Of a DNA stretch of 64,000 nt, positions 24,467 to 37,600 are shown in pieces. Positions within the stretch are counted from its first letter, which is position 1, and each line of letters opens with the position of its first letter. Made by a program: the position numbers and the translations under genes. The notes below the pieces were generated by a model. It had not been told where the DNA came from. It was given only the letters and a program-made list of their open reading frames with translations, and made no database searches. Origin of the DNA: Calliopsis andreniformis (lineage: Eukaryota > Arthropoda > Insecta > Hymenoptera > Andrenidae); the NCBI RefSeq assembly GCF_051401765.1, contig NW_027480492.1, forward strand, positions 434,001 through 498,000. Reading direction: 5' to 3'.

Positions 24467-27400
24467 ATCCTCAACCCTCAATCCTCAGTCCTCAAACCTC
24501 AATCCGGAATCCTCAATTCTGAATCCTCAATCTTCAGCCGTCAGTCCCCAACAATCAATTGTCAATACTCAATCCTCAATAGAATATACTCAATTCACAG
24601 TTTTCAACACTCAATCCCCATTCTTCTATCTTCATATCTCAATCAACAACCATCAATTCTCATCACTCAACCCTCAACACTCAGTCCTCAATCTTCAATC
24701 CTCAATCCTCAATCCTCAATCCTCAATCCTCAATCCTCAATCCTCAGTAATCAATCCTCAATCTTCAATACTGTATCGTCAATCCTCAGTCCTGAATCCT
24801 CAATCCTCAATTCTCTTTCCTCAAACCTCAATCGTCAACCCTCAGTCCTCATCCTCAATCCTCAATCCTCAATCCTCAATCCTCAATCCTCAATCTTCAA
24901 TCCTCAATCCTCAGTCCTCAGCCCTCAAACCTCAATCCTCAACCCTCAGTCCTCATCCTTAATCCTCAGTACTCAATCCTCAATACCCAATCTTCAATCC
25001 TCAATACTGAACCTTCAATCCTCAGTCCTCAGTCCTCAAACCTCAATTCTGAATTATCAATCCTGAATCCTCAATCTTCAGCCCTCAGCCCTCAACAATC
25101 AGTTGTCAATCCTCAGTCCCAAATCCTCAATCCTCAACCCTCAGTCCTCATCCTAAATTCTCAATTCTCAATCCTCGATCCTCAATCCTTAATCCTCAAC
25201 CCTCAGCCCTCATCCTCAATCCTCAATCCTCAATTCTCAGTCCTCAATCCACAATCCTCAATTCTCAATCCTCAATCCTCAGTCCTCAGTCCTCAAACCT
25301 CAATCCTCAACCCTCAGTCCTCATCCTAAATTCTCAGTTCTCAATCCTCAATCCTCAATCCTCAATCCTCAACCCTCAGCCCTAATCCTCAATCCTCAAT
25401 CCTCAATTCTCAGTCCTCAATCCTCAATCCTCAATTCTCAATCCTCAATCCTCAGTCCTCAGTCCTCAAACCTCAATCCTCAACCCTCAGCCCTCATCCT
25501 CAATCCTCAATCCTCAATCCTCAATCCTCAATCGTCAATCTTCAATCCTCAATACTCAATCTTCAATCCTCAATCGTCAATCCTCAATCCTCAATCCTCA
25601 ATCCTCAATCATCAATCCTCATTCTTCAATCCTCAATACCCAATCGTGAATCTTCAATCCTCAATCCTCAATCCTCTATCCTCAATCCTCAATCCTCAAT
25701 CATCAATCCTCATTCTTCAATCCTCAACCCTCAGTCCTCATCCTCAATCCTCAATCCTCAATCCTCAATCCTCAATCCTCAATCCTCAATCTTCAATCCT
25801 CAATCCTCAATCCTCAATCCTCAATCCTCAATCCTCAATTCTCAATCCTCAATCCTCAGTCCTCAGCCCTCAAACCTCAATCCTCAACCCTCAGCCCTCA
25901 TCCTTAATGCTCAGTCCTCAATCCTCAATCCTCAATCTTCAATCCTCAGTACTGAACCTTCAATCCTCAATCCTCAGTCCTCAAACCTCAATTCTGAATT
26001 ATCAATCCTGAATCCTCAATCTTCAGCCCTCAGCCCTCAACAATCAGTTGTCAAGCCTCAGTCCCAAATCCTCAATCCTCAACCCTCAGTCCTCATCCTA
26101 AATTCTCAATTCTCAATCCTCAATCCTCAATCCTTAATCCTCAACCCTCAGCCCTCATCCTCAATACTCAATCCTCAATTCTCAGTCCTCAATCCGCAAT
26201 CCTCAATTCTCAATCCTCAATCCTCAGTCCTCAGTCCTCAAACCTCAATCCTCAACAATCAGTCCTCATCCTAAATTCTCAATTCTCAATCCTCAATCCT
26301 CAATCCTCAATCCTCAACCCTCAGCCCTAATCCTCAATCCTCAATCCTCAATTCTCAGTCCTCAATCCTCAATCCTCAATTCTCAATCCTCAATCATCAG
26401 TCCTCAGTCCTCAAACCTCAATCCTCAACCCTCAGCCCTCATCCCCAATCCTCAATCCTCATTCCTCAATCCTCAATCCTCAATCCTCAATCCTCAATCC
26501 TCAGTAATCAATCCTCAATCTTCAATACTGAATCGTCAATCCTCAGTCCTCAATCTTCAATGCTCAATTCTCTTTCCTCAAACCTCAATCCTCAACCCTC
26601 AGTCCTCATCCTCAACCCTCAATCCTCAATCCTCAATCCTCAATCTTCAATCCTCAATACTCAATCCTCAATCCTCAGCCCTCATCCTCAATCCTCAATC
26701 CTCAATTCTCGGTCCTCAATCCTCAATCCTCAATTCTCAATCCTCAATCCTCAGTCCTCAGCCCTCAAACCTCAATCCTCAACCCTCAGCCCTCATCCTT
26801 AATCCTCAGTCCTCAATCCTCAATCCTCAATCTTCAATCCTCAATACTGAACCTTCAATCCTCAATCCTCAGTCCTCAAACCTCAATTCTGAATTATCAA
26901 TCCTGAATCCTCAATCTTCAGCCCTCAGCCCTCAACAATCAGTTGTCAATCCTCAGTCCCAAATCCTCAATCCTCAACCCTCAGTCCTCATCCTAAATTC
27001 TCAATTCTCAATCCTCAATCCTCAATCCTTAATCCTCAACCCTCAGCCCTCATCCTCAATCCTCAATCCTCAATTCTCAGTCCTCAATCCACAATCCTCA
27101 ATTCTCAATCCTCAATCCTCAGTCCTCAGTCCTCAAACCTCAATCCTCAACCCTCAGTCCTCATCCTAAATTCTCAATTCTCAATCCTCAATCCTCAATC
27201 CTCAATCCTCAACCCTCAACCCTCAGCCCTAATCCTCAATCCTCAATCCTCAATCCTCTATCCTCAATCCTCAATATTCAACACACAATCCTCAGCCATG
27301 AATCCTCAATACTCAACCATCAATCCTCAATTCTCAATACCCAGTAGAATATCCTGAATTCTCATGGTTCAATACTCAATCCACAAAATTCAATAATCAA

Positions 27401-28848
27401 ATCTCAATCCTCAAACATCAATTCTCAGCACTCAATCCTCAATAGTCAGTCCTCTCTCTTCAATCCTCCATCCTCAATCCTCAAGCCTCAAGCGTCAATC
27501 CTCAACCCTCAATCCTCAACCCTCAATCCTCAGTCCTCAATCCTCAATCCGGAATCCTCAATTCTGAATCCTCAATCTTCAGCCGTCAGTCCTCAACAAT
27601 CAATTGTCAATCCTCAATCCTCAATAGAATATCCTCAATTCACAGCTTTCAATACTCAATCCCCATTCTTCAATCTTCATATATCAATCCACAAACATCA
27701 ATTCTCATCACTCAACGCTCAACACTCAGTTCTCAATCTTCAATCCTCAATCCTCAATCCTCAATCCTCAATCCTCAATCCTCAATCCTCAGTAATCAAT
27801 CCTCAATCTTCAATACTGAATCGTCAATCCTCAGTCCTCAATCCTCAATCCTCAATTCTCTTTCCTCAAACCTCAATCCTCAACCCTCAGCCGTCATCCT
27901 TAATCCTCAGTCCTCAATCCTCAATCCTCAATCCTTAATCCTCAATCCCCAATCTTCAATCCTGAGTCCCAAATCCTCAGTCTTCAATACTCAACCCTCA
28001 ATCCTCAATCTTCGATCCTCAATACTCAATCTTCAATCCGCAATCCTCAATCCTCAATTCTCAATCCTCAATCCTCATTCTTCAATCCTCAATACCCAAT
28101 CCTGAATCTTCAATCCTCAATCCTCAATCCTCAACTCTCAATCCTCAATCCTCAATACTCAGACCTCAAACATCAATACTCAACCCTCAGTCCACGTCCT
28201 CTTTCCACAACCCTCAATCCTCAATCCTCAATCTTCAATCCTCAATCCCCTATCCTCAATCCTCAATCCTCAATCCTCAATCCTCAATCCTCGATCCACA
28301 ATCCCCAATCGTCAATCCTCAATCCTCAACCATCAATCCTCAATCCTCGATCCCCAATCCTCAATCCTCAATCCTCAATCCTCAAACCTCAACCTTCAAT
28401 GCTCAACCATTAATCCTGAATCCTCAATCCTCAATCCTCAATCCTCAATCCTCAATTCCCAATCCTCATTAGAATATCCTCAATTGTCAGTTTTCTATAC
28501 TGAATCCTCAATCTTCAATATTCAAATCTCAATCCTCAATGAACAATCCTCAATCCGCAATCCTCAGACCTCAAACCTCAATCCTCAACCCTCAGTCCTC
28601 ATCCTCAATCCTCAATCCTCAATCCTCAATCCTCAATCCTCAATCTTCAATCCTCAATACTCAATCTTCAATCCTCAATCCTCAATACTAAATCCTCAAC
28701 ACTCAGTCCTCAATCCTCAATCCTCATTCCTCAAACCTCAATCCTCAACCCTCAGACCTCATTCTCAATTCTCAATTCTCAATCCTCAATCCTCAATCTT
28801 CAATCCTCAATCCTCAATCCTCAATTCCCAATCCTCATTAGAATATCC

Positions 28849-29918
28849 TCAACTGTCAGTTTTCTATACTCAATCCTCAATCTTCAATATTCAAATCTCA
28901 ATCCTCAATGAACAATCCTCAATCCGCAATCCTCAGTCCTCAAACTTCATTCCTCAATATTCAATGCTCAACCCTCAATTCACAACACTCAATCCTGAAT
29001 TATCAGTGCTCTATACTCAGTCCTCAAACCTCAATCCTCAATATTCGATCATCAATCAATCCTAAATACTCAATCCTCAGTCCTCAATCCTCAATCCTCA
29101 ATCCTCAATCCTCAATACAGTATTCTCAATTCTGTGTCTTGAAACCACAATCCTCAACCCTCAACCTGCAAATCGGCATCCTCGAACCTCAGTCCTCAAA
29201 TCCCAATCCTCAATGCTCAATCCACAATCCTCAACGCTCAATACTCAATCCTCAATCGTCAATCGTCTATCCTCGGCCGCCAATCCTCTGTACCCAATCG
29301 TCAATACTCAATTCACAATCTTCAATAGATTGTCGTCAATTCTCAGATTTCAATACTCAATCTACAACCTTCAATCTTCAAATCTCAAACCTCAAACATC
29401 AATTCTCAACACTCAATACTCAACCCACAGTTTTCAATCTTAAATCCACAATCCTCAATCCTCAATCATCAATCCCCATTCTTCAATCCTCAATCCTCAA
29501 GCCTAAAACCTCAATCCTCAATCCTCAATTCTCAATCCTCAGTACTCAAACATCAGTCCTCAATCCTCAATACTCAATCCTCAATCCTCAATCGTCAATC
29601 CTCAATCCTGGGCAATCCATCCTCAATCCTCAATCCTCAATACTCAATCCTCAATCTTCAATAGAGTATCGTCAATTCTCAGTTTTCAATACTCAATCCT
29701 CAATCTTCAATCTTCAAATCTCAATACCCATACCTCAATCCTCAATCTTCAATCCTCAATCCTCAATACTAAATCCTCAACACTCAGTCCTCAATCCTCA
29801 ATCCTCATTCCTCAAACCTCAATCCTCAACCCTCAGACCTCATTCTCAATTCTCAATTCTCAATCCTCAATCCTCAATCCTCAATCCTCAATCCTCAATA
29901 ATCAATCTCCAATCCTAG
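28849..29918 (+). repeat. Diverged block S1, copy 2
   Basis: This is a complete S1 copy, offset 19,619 from copy 1. CGGCCG lies at 29,274-29,279. Small differences from copy 1 include TCAGTCC where copy 1 has TCAATCC near 29,017 and 29,076. It continues rightward into TCAATAA-TCAATCT-CCAATCC-TAGATCC, the usual S1 exit. Confidence 0.88.
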
Positions 29919-29919
29919 A

Positions 29920-31127
29920 TCCTCACTCCCCAATCTTCAATCCTTAATCCTCAATCTTCAATCCTCATTCCCCAGTCCTCAATCTTCAATCCTCAATGCT
30001 CAATCCTCAATCCTCAATCCTCAATCCTCAGTCCTCAATCCACAATCCTCAACCCTCCAACCTCAATCCTCGACCGTGAGTCCTCGTCCTCAATCCTCAA
30101 ACCTCAATCCTCAATCCTCAATCTACAATCATCAATACTCAATCTTCAATCCTCAATCCTCAATCCTCAATCCTCTATCCTCAATCCTCAATATTCAACA
30201 CACAATCCTCAGCCATGAATCCTCAATACTCAACCATCAATCCTCAATTCTCAATACCCAGTAGAATATCCTGAATTCTCATGGTTCAATACTCAATCCA
30301 CAAAATTCAATAATCAAATCTCAATCCTCAAACATCAATTCTCAGCACTCAACGCTCAACACTCAGTTCTCAATCTTCAATCCTCAATCCTCAATCCTCA
30401 ATCCTCAATCCTCAATCCTCAATCCTCAATCCTCAGTAATCAATCCTCAATCTTCAATACTGAATCGTCAATCCTCAGTCCTCAATCCTCAATCCTCAAT
30501 TCTCTTTCCTCAAACCTCAATCCTCAACCCTCAGCCCTCATCCTTAATCCTCAGTCCTCAATCCTCAATCCTCAATGCTTAATCCTCAATCCCCAATCTT
30601 CAATCCTCAGTCCCAAATCCTCAGTCTTCAATACTCAACCCTCAATCCTCAATCTTCGATCCTCAATACTCAATCTTCAATCCGCAATCCTCAATCCTCA
30701 ATTCTCAATCCTCAATCCTCATTCTTCAATCCTCAATACCCAATCCTGAATCTTCAATCCTCAATCCTCAATCCTCAACTCTCAATCCTCAATCCTCAAT
30801 ACTCAGACCTCAAACATCAATACTCAACCCTCAGTCCACGTCCTCTTTCCACAACCCTCAATCCTCAATCCTCAATCTTCAATCCTCAATCCCCTATCCT
30901 CAATCCTCAATCCTCAATCCTCAATCCTCAATCCTCGATCCACAATCCCCAATCGTCAATCCTCAATCCTCAACCATCAATCCTCAATCCTCGATCCCCA
31001 ATCCTCAATCCTCAATCCTCAATCCTCAAACCTCAACCTTCAATGCTCAACCATTAATCCTGAATCCTCAATCCTCAATCCTCAATCCTCAATCCTCAAT
31101 TCCCAATCCTCATTAGAATATCCTCAA
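29920..31127 (+). repeat. Block F, copy 2
   Basis: This stretch matches 11,520-12,737 and runs from TAGATCC through TCGACCG-TGAGTCC near 30,070 and TCTTTCC-ACAACCC near 30,845 to the TCAATTG-TCAGTTT stretch at about 31,128. A private TCAATGC-TTAATCC near 30,573 distinguishes it. Confidence 0.8.
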
Positions 31128-31189
31128 TTGTCAGTTTTCTATACTGAATCCTCAATCTTCAATATTCAAATCTCAATCCTCAAACCTCA

Positions 31190-31853
31190 ATCGTCAATCG
31201 TCTATCCTCGGCCGCCAATCCTCTGTACCCAATCGTCAATACTCAATTCACAATCTTCAATAGATTGTCGTCAATTCTCAGATTTCAATACTCAATGTAC
31301 AACCTTCAATCTTCAAATCTCAAACCTCAAACATCAATTCTCAACACTCAATACTCAACCCACAGTTTTCAATCTTAAATCCACAATCCTCAATCCTCAA
31401 TCATCAATCCCCATTCTTCAATCCTCAATCCTCAAGCCTAAAACCTCAATCCTCAATCCTCAATTCTCAATCCTCAGTACTCAAACATCAGTCCTCAATC
31501 CTCAATACTCAATCCTCAATCCTCAATCGTCAATCCTCAATCCTGGGCAATCCATCCTCAATCCTCAATCCTCAATACTCAATCCTCAATCTTCAATAGA
31601 GTATCGTCAATTCTCAGTTTTCAATACTCAATCCTCAATCTTCAATCTTCAAATCTCAATACCCATACCTCAATCCTCAATCTTCAATCCTCAATCCTCA
31701 ATACTAAGTCCTCAACACTCAGTCCTCAATCCTCAATCCTCATTCCTCAAACCTCAATCCTCAACCCTCAGACCTCATTCTCAATTCTCAATTCTCAATC
31801 CTCAATCCTCAATCCTCAATCCTCAATCCTCAATAATCAATCTCCAATCCTAG
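31190..31853 (+). repeat. Diverged block S1, left-truncated copy
   Basis: About 60 bases after a TCAATTG-TCAGTTT stretch, TCAAACC is followed by TCAATCG-TCAATCG and then the second half of S1, with CGGCCG at 31,209-31,214. The offset from copy 2 is exactly 1,935 bases. Parsing that period gives 273 heptamers and four 6-base units, 1,911 + 24 = 1,935. The left part of S1 is absent. This copy shares TCAATGT near 31,294 and TAAGTCC near 31,704 with the S1 copy at 39,641 but not with the one at 28,849. Confidence 0.86.
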
Positions 31854-33055
31854 ATCCTCACTCCCCAATCTTCAATCCTTAATCCTCAATCTTCAATCCT
31901 CATTCCCCAGTCCTCAATCTTCAATCCTCAATGCTCAATCCTCAATCCTCAATCCTCAATCCTCAGTCCTCAATCCACAATCCTCAACCCTCCAACCTCA
32001 ATCCTCGACCGTGAGTCCTCGTCCTCAATCCTCAAACCTCAATCCTCAATCCTCAATCTACAATCATCAATACTCAATCTTCAATCCTCAATCCTCAATC
32101 CTCAATCCTCTATCCTCAATCCTCAATATTCAACACACAATCCTCAGCCATGAATCCTCAATACTCAACCAGCAATCCTCAATTCTCAATACCCAGTAGA
32201 ATATCCTGAATTCTCATGGTTCAATACTCAATCCACAAAATTCAATAATCAAATCTCAATCCTCAAACATCAATTCTCAGCACTCAACGCTCAACACTCA
32301 GTTCTCAATCTTCAATCCTCAATCCTCAATCCTCAATCCTCAATCCTCAATCCTCAATCCTCAGTAATCAATCCTCAATCTTCAATACTGAATCGTCAAT
32401 CCTCAGTCCTCAATCCTCAATCCTCAATTCTCTTTCCTCAAACCTCAATCCTCAACCCTCAGCCCTCATCCTTAATCCTCAGTCCTCAATCCTCAATCCT
32501 CAATCCTTAATCCTCAATCCCCAATCTTCAATCCTCAGTCCCAAATCCTCAGTCTTCAATACTCAACCCTCAATCCTGAATCTTCGATCCTCAATACTCA
32601 ATCTTCAATCCGCAATCCTCAATCCTCAATTCTCAATCCTCAATCCTCATTCTTCAATCCTCAATACCCAATCCTGAATCTTCAATCCTCAATCCTCAAT
32701 CCTCAACTCTCAATCCTCAATCCTCAATACTCAGACCTCAAACATCAATACTCAACCCGCAGTCCACGTCCTCTTTCCACAACCCTCAATCCTCAATCCT
32801 CAATCTTCAATCCTCAATCCCCTATCCTCAATCCTCAATCCTCAATCCTCAATCCTCAATCCTCGATCCACAATCCCCAATCGTCAATCCTCAATCCTCA
32901 ACCATCAATCCTCAATCCTCGATCCCCAATCCTCAATCCTCAATCCTCAATCCTCAAACCTCAACCTTCAATGCTCAACCATTAATCCTGAATCCTCAAT
33001 CCTCAATCCTCAATCCTCAATCCTCAATTCCCAATCCTCATTAGAATATCCTCAA
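31854..33055 (+). repeat. Block F, copy 3
   Basis: This follows the truncated S1 and matches block F copy 2 at offset 1,935, except for one missing heptad. It shares ACCAGCAATCC near 32,170 and TGAATCT near 32,577 with block F at 40,542-41,912, showing that it is the true counterpart of that later copy. Confidence 0.8.
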
Positions 33056-33759
33056 TTGTCAGTTTTCTATACTGAATCCTCAATCTTCAATATTCAAATC
33101 TCAATCCTCAAACCTCAAACCTCAATCCTCAATGATCAATCCTCAACCCGCAATCCTCAGTCCTCAACCCTCAGCCCTCATCCTCAAGCCTCAATCCTCA
33201 ATCCTCAATACTCAATCTTCAATCCTCAATACTCTACCTTCAATCCTGAATCCTCAGTCCTCAAACCTCAATTCTGAATTCTCAATCCTGAATCCTCAAT
33301 CTTCAGCCCTCAGCCCTCAACAATCAGTTGTCAATCCTCAGTCCCAAATCCTCAATCCTCAACCCTCAGTCTTCATCCTAAATTCTCAATTCTCAGTCCT
33401 CAATCCTCAATCCTCAATCCTCAACCCACAGCCCTCATCCTCAATCCACAACCCTCAATCCACTATCCTCAATCTTCAATCCTCAATCCTCAATCCTCAA
33501 TCCTCAATCCTCAATCCTCATTCTTCAATCCTCAATACCCAATCCTGAATCTTCAATCCTCAATCCTCAATCCTCAATTCTCAATCCTCAATCCTCAATC
33601 CTCAATCCTCAACCATCAATCCTCAATCCTCGATCCCCAATCCTCAATCCTCAATCCTCAAACCTCAACCTTCAATGCTCAACCATTAATCCTGAATCCT
33701 CAATCCTCAATCCTCAATCCTCAATCCTCAATTCCCAATCCTCATTAGAATATCCTCAA
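33056..33759 (+). repeat. Family D, truncated unit of 704 bp
   Basis: This unit starts like D at TTGTCAGTTTTCTATACTGA but after about 33,600 switches to TCAACCA-TCAATCC-TCGATCC-CCAATCC and returns to a new D start at 33,760. The 704-base spacing equals 98 heptamers plus three 6-base units (686 + 18). This block has no counterpart in the second large unit. Confidence 0.83.
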
Positions 33760-34640
33760 TTGTCAGTTTTCTATACTGAATCCTCAATCTTCAATATTCA
33801 AATCTCAATCCTCAAACCTCAAACCTCAATCCTCAATGATCAATCCTCAACCCGCAATCCTCAGTCCTCAACCCTCAGCCCTCATCCTCAAGCCTCAATC
33901 CTCAATCCTCAATACTCAATCTTCAATCCTCAATACTCTACCTTCAATCCTGAATCCTCAGTCCTCAAACCTCAATTCTGAATTGTCAATCCTGAATCCT
34001 CAATCTTCAACCCTCAGCTCTCAACAATCAGTTGTCAATCCTCAGTCCCAAATCCTCAATCCTCAACCCTCAGTCTTCATCCTAAATTCTCAATTCTCAG
34101 TCCTCAATCCTCAATCCTCAATCCTCAACCCACAGCCCTCATCCTCAATCCACAACCCTCAATCCACAATCCTCAATCTTCAATCCTCAATCCTCAATCC
34201 TCAATCCTCAATCCTCAATCCTCATTCTTCAATCCACAATACCCAATCCTGAATCTTCAATCCTCAATCCTCAATCCTCAATTCTCAATCCTCAATCCTC
34301 AATCCTCAGACCTCAAACATCAATACTCAACCCTCAGTCCTCGTCCTCAATCCACAACACTCAATCCTCAATCCTCAATCTTCAATCCTCAATCCTCTAT
34401 CCTCAATCCTCAATCCTCAATCCTCAGTCCTCAAACCTCAATCCTGAATCCTCAATTCTGAATCCTCAATCTTCAGCCGTCAGTCCTCAACAATCAATTG
34501 TCAATCCTCAATCCTCAATAGAATATCCTCAATCCACAGTTTTCAGTACTCAATCCCCATTCTTCAATCTTCATATATCAATCCACAAACATCAATTCTC
34601 ATCACTCAACCCTCAACACTCAGTCCTCAATCTTCAATCC
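33760..34640 (+). repeat. Family D, truncated unit at the end of the first large copy
   Basis: This shares TGAATTG near 33,980 and a TCAGCTC variant near 34,014 with the D unit at 41,913, at an offset of 8,153, marking the two as direct counterparts. It is cut near 34,640, where a run of TCAATCC leads to TCAACCC-TCAATCC-TCATTCC, the start of the next large unit. Confidence 0.83.
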
Positions 34641-37600
34641 TCAATCCTCAATCCTCAATCCTCAATCCTCAATCCTCAATCCTCAACCCTCAATCCTCAT
34701 TCCTCAAACCTCAATCCTCAACCCTCAGTCCTCATTCTCAATTCTCAATTCTCAATCCTCAATCCTCAATCCTCAATCCTCAATCCTCAATAATCAATCT
34801 CCAATCCTAGATCCTCACTCCCCAATCTTCAATCCTTAATCCTCAATCTTCAATCCTCATTCCCCAGTCCTCAATCTTCAATCCTCAATGCTCAATCCTC
34901 AATCCTCAATCCTCAAACCTCAATCCTCAATCCTCAATCTACAATATTCAATACTCAATCTTCAATCCTCAATCCTCAATCCTCAATCCTCAATCCTCAA
35001 TCCTCAATCCTGAATCCCCAATATTCAACACACAACCCTCAGCCATCAATCCTCAATACTCAACCATCAATCCTCAATTCTCCATACTCAATAGAATATC
35101 CTGAATTCTCATGGTTCAATACTCAATCCACAAAATTCAATAATCAAATCTCAATCCTCAAACATCAATCCTCAGCACTCAATCTTCAATACTCAGTCCT
35201 CTCTCATCAATCCTCCATCCTCAATCCTCAATCCTCAAGCGTCAATCCTCAATCCTCAATCCTCAACCCTCAATCCTCAGTCCTCAAACCTCAATCCGGA
35301 ATCCTCAATTCTGAATCCTCAATCTTCAGCCGTCAGTCCCCAACAATCAATTGTCAATACTCAATCCTCAATAGAATATACTCAATTCACAGTTTTCAAC
35401 ACTCAATCCCCATTCTTCTATCTTCATATCTCAATCAACAACCATCAATTCTCATCACTCAACCCTCAACACTCAGTCCTCAATCTTCAATCCTCAATCC
35501 TCAATCCTCAATCCTCAATCCTCAATCCTCAATCCTCAGTAATCAATCCTCAATCTTCAATACTGTATCGTCAATCCTCAGTCCTGAATCCTCAATCCTC
35601 AATTCTCTTTCCTCAAACCTCAATCGTCAACCCTCAGTCCTCATCCTCAATCCTCAATCCTCAATCCTCAATCCTCAATCCTCAATCTTCAATCCTCAAT
35701 CCTCAGTCCTCAGCCCTCAAACCTCAATCCTCAACCCTCAGTCCTCATCCTTAATCCTCAGTACTCAATCCTCAATACCCAATCTTCAATCCTCAATACT
35801 GAACCTTCAATCCTCAGTCCTCAGTCCTCAAACCTCAATTCTGAATTATCAATCCTGAATCCTCAATCTTCAGCCCTCAGCCCTCAACAATCAGTTGTCA
35901 ATCCTCAGTCCCAAATCCTCAATCCTCAACCATCAGTCCTCATCCTAAATTCTCAATTCTCAATCCTCGATCCTCAATCCTTAATCCTCAACCCTCAGCC
36001 CTCATCCTCAATCCTCAATCCTCAATTCTCAGTCCTCAATCCACAATCCTCAATTCTCAATCCTCAATCCTCAGTCCTCAGTCCTCAAACCTCAATCCTC
36101 AACCCTCAGTCCTCATCCTAAATTCTCAGTTCTCAATCCTCAATCCTCAATCCTCAATCCTCAACCCTCAGCCCTAATCCTCAATCCTCAATCCTCAATT
36201 CTCAGTCCTCAATCCTCAATCCTCAATTCTCAATCCTCAATCCTCAGTCCTCAGTCCTCAAACCTCAATCCTCAACCCTCAGCCCTCATCCTCAATCCTC
36301 AATCCTCAATCCTCAATCCTCAATCGTCAATCTTCAATCCTCAATACTCAATCTTCAATCCTCAATCGTCAATCCTCAATCCTCAATCCTCAATCCTCAA
36401 TCATCAATCCTCATTCTTCAATCCTCAATACCCAATCGTGAATCTTCAATCCTCAATCCTCAATCCTCTATCCTCAATCCTCAATCCTCAATCATCAATC
36501 CTCATTCTTCAATCCTCAACCCTCAGTCCTCATCCTCAATCCTCAATCCTCAATCCTCAATCCTCAATCCTCAATCCTCAATCTTCAATCCTCAATCCTC
36601 AATCCTCAATCCTCAATCCTCAATCCTCAATTCTCAATCCTCAATCCTCAGTCCTCAGCCCTCAAACCTCAATCCTCAACCCTCAGCCCTCATCCTTAAT
36701 GCTCAGTCCTCAATCCTCAATCCTCAATCTTCAATCCTCAGTACTGAACCTTCAATCCTCAATCCTCAGTCCTCAAACCTCAATTCTGAATTATCAATCC
36801 TGAATCCTCAATCTTCAGCCCTCAGCCCTCAACAATCAGTTGTCAAGCCTCAGTCCCAAATCCTCAATCCTCAACCCTCAGTCCTCATCCTAAATTCTCA
36901 ATTCTCAATCCTCAATCCTCAATCCTTAATCCTCAACCCTCAGCCCTCATCCTCAATACTCAATCCTCAATTCTCAGTCCTCAATCCGCAATCCTCAATT
37001 CTCAATCCTCAATCCTCAGTCCTCAGTCCTCAAACCTCAATCCTCAACAATCAGTCCTCATCCTAAATTCTCAATTCTCAATCCTCAATCCTCAATCCTC
37101 AATCCTCAACCCTCAGCCCTAATCCTCAATCCTCAATCCTCAATTCTCAGTCCTCAATCCTCAATCCTCAATTCTCAATCCTCAATCATCAGTCCTCAGT
37201 CCTCAAACCTCAATCCTCAACCCTCAGCCCTCATCCCCAATCCTCAATCCTCATTCCTCAATCCTCAATCCTCAATCCTCAATCCTCAATCCTCAGTAAT
37301 CAATCCTCAATCTTCAATACTGAATCGTCAATCCTCAGTCCTCAATCTTCAATGCTCAATTCTCTTTCCTCAAACCTCAATCCTCAACCCTCAGTCCTCA
37401 TCCTCAACCCTCAATCCTCAATCCTCAATCCTCAATCTTCAATCCTCAATACTCAATCCTCAATCCTCAGCCCTCATCCTCAATCCTCAATCCTCAATTC
37501 TCGGTCCTCAATCCTCAATCCTCAATTCTCAATCCTCAATCCTCAGTCCTCAGCCCTCAAACCTCAATCCTCAACCCTCAGCCCTCATCCTTAATCCTCA

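Larger units (their letters stand above)
23850..34640 (+). repeat. Large higher-order unit, copy 1 (about 10.8 kb)
   Basis: Positions 23,889 to about 31,000 match 34,681 onward at a constant offset of 10,792 bases. Order: end of the 4.9-kb unit, a segment rich in TCAGCCC-TCATCC strings with TCGGTCC near 26,709 (segment E), S1, block F, a second partial S1 plus F, then two truncated D units. It is longer than copy 2 because it holds two extra internal blocks of 1,935 and 704 bases. Private differences include TGAGTCC near 27,962. The right edge joins a D unit to the start of copy 2 inside consensus units. Confidence 0.86.
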
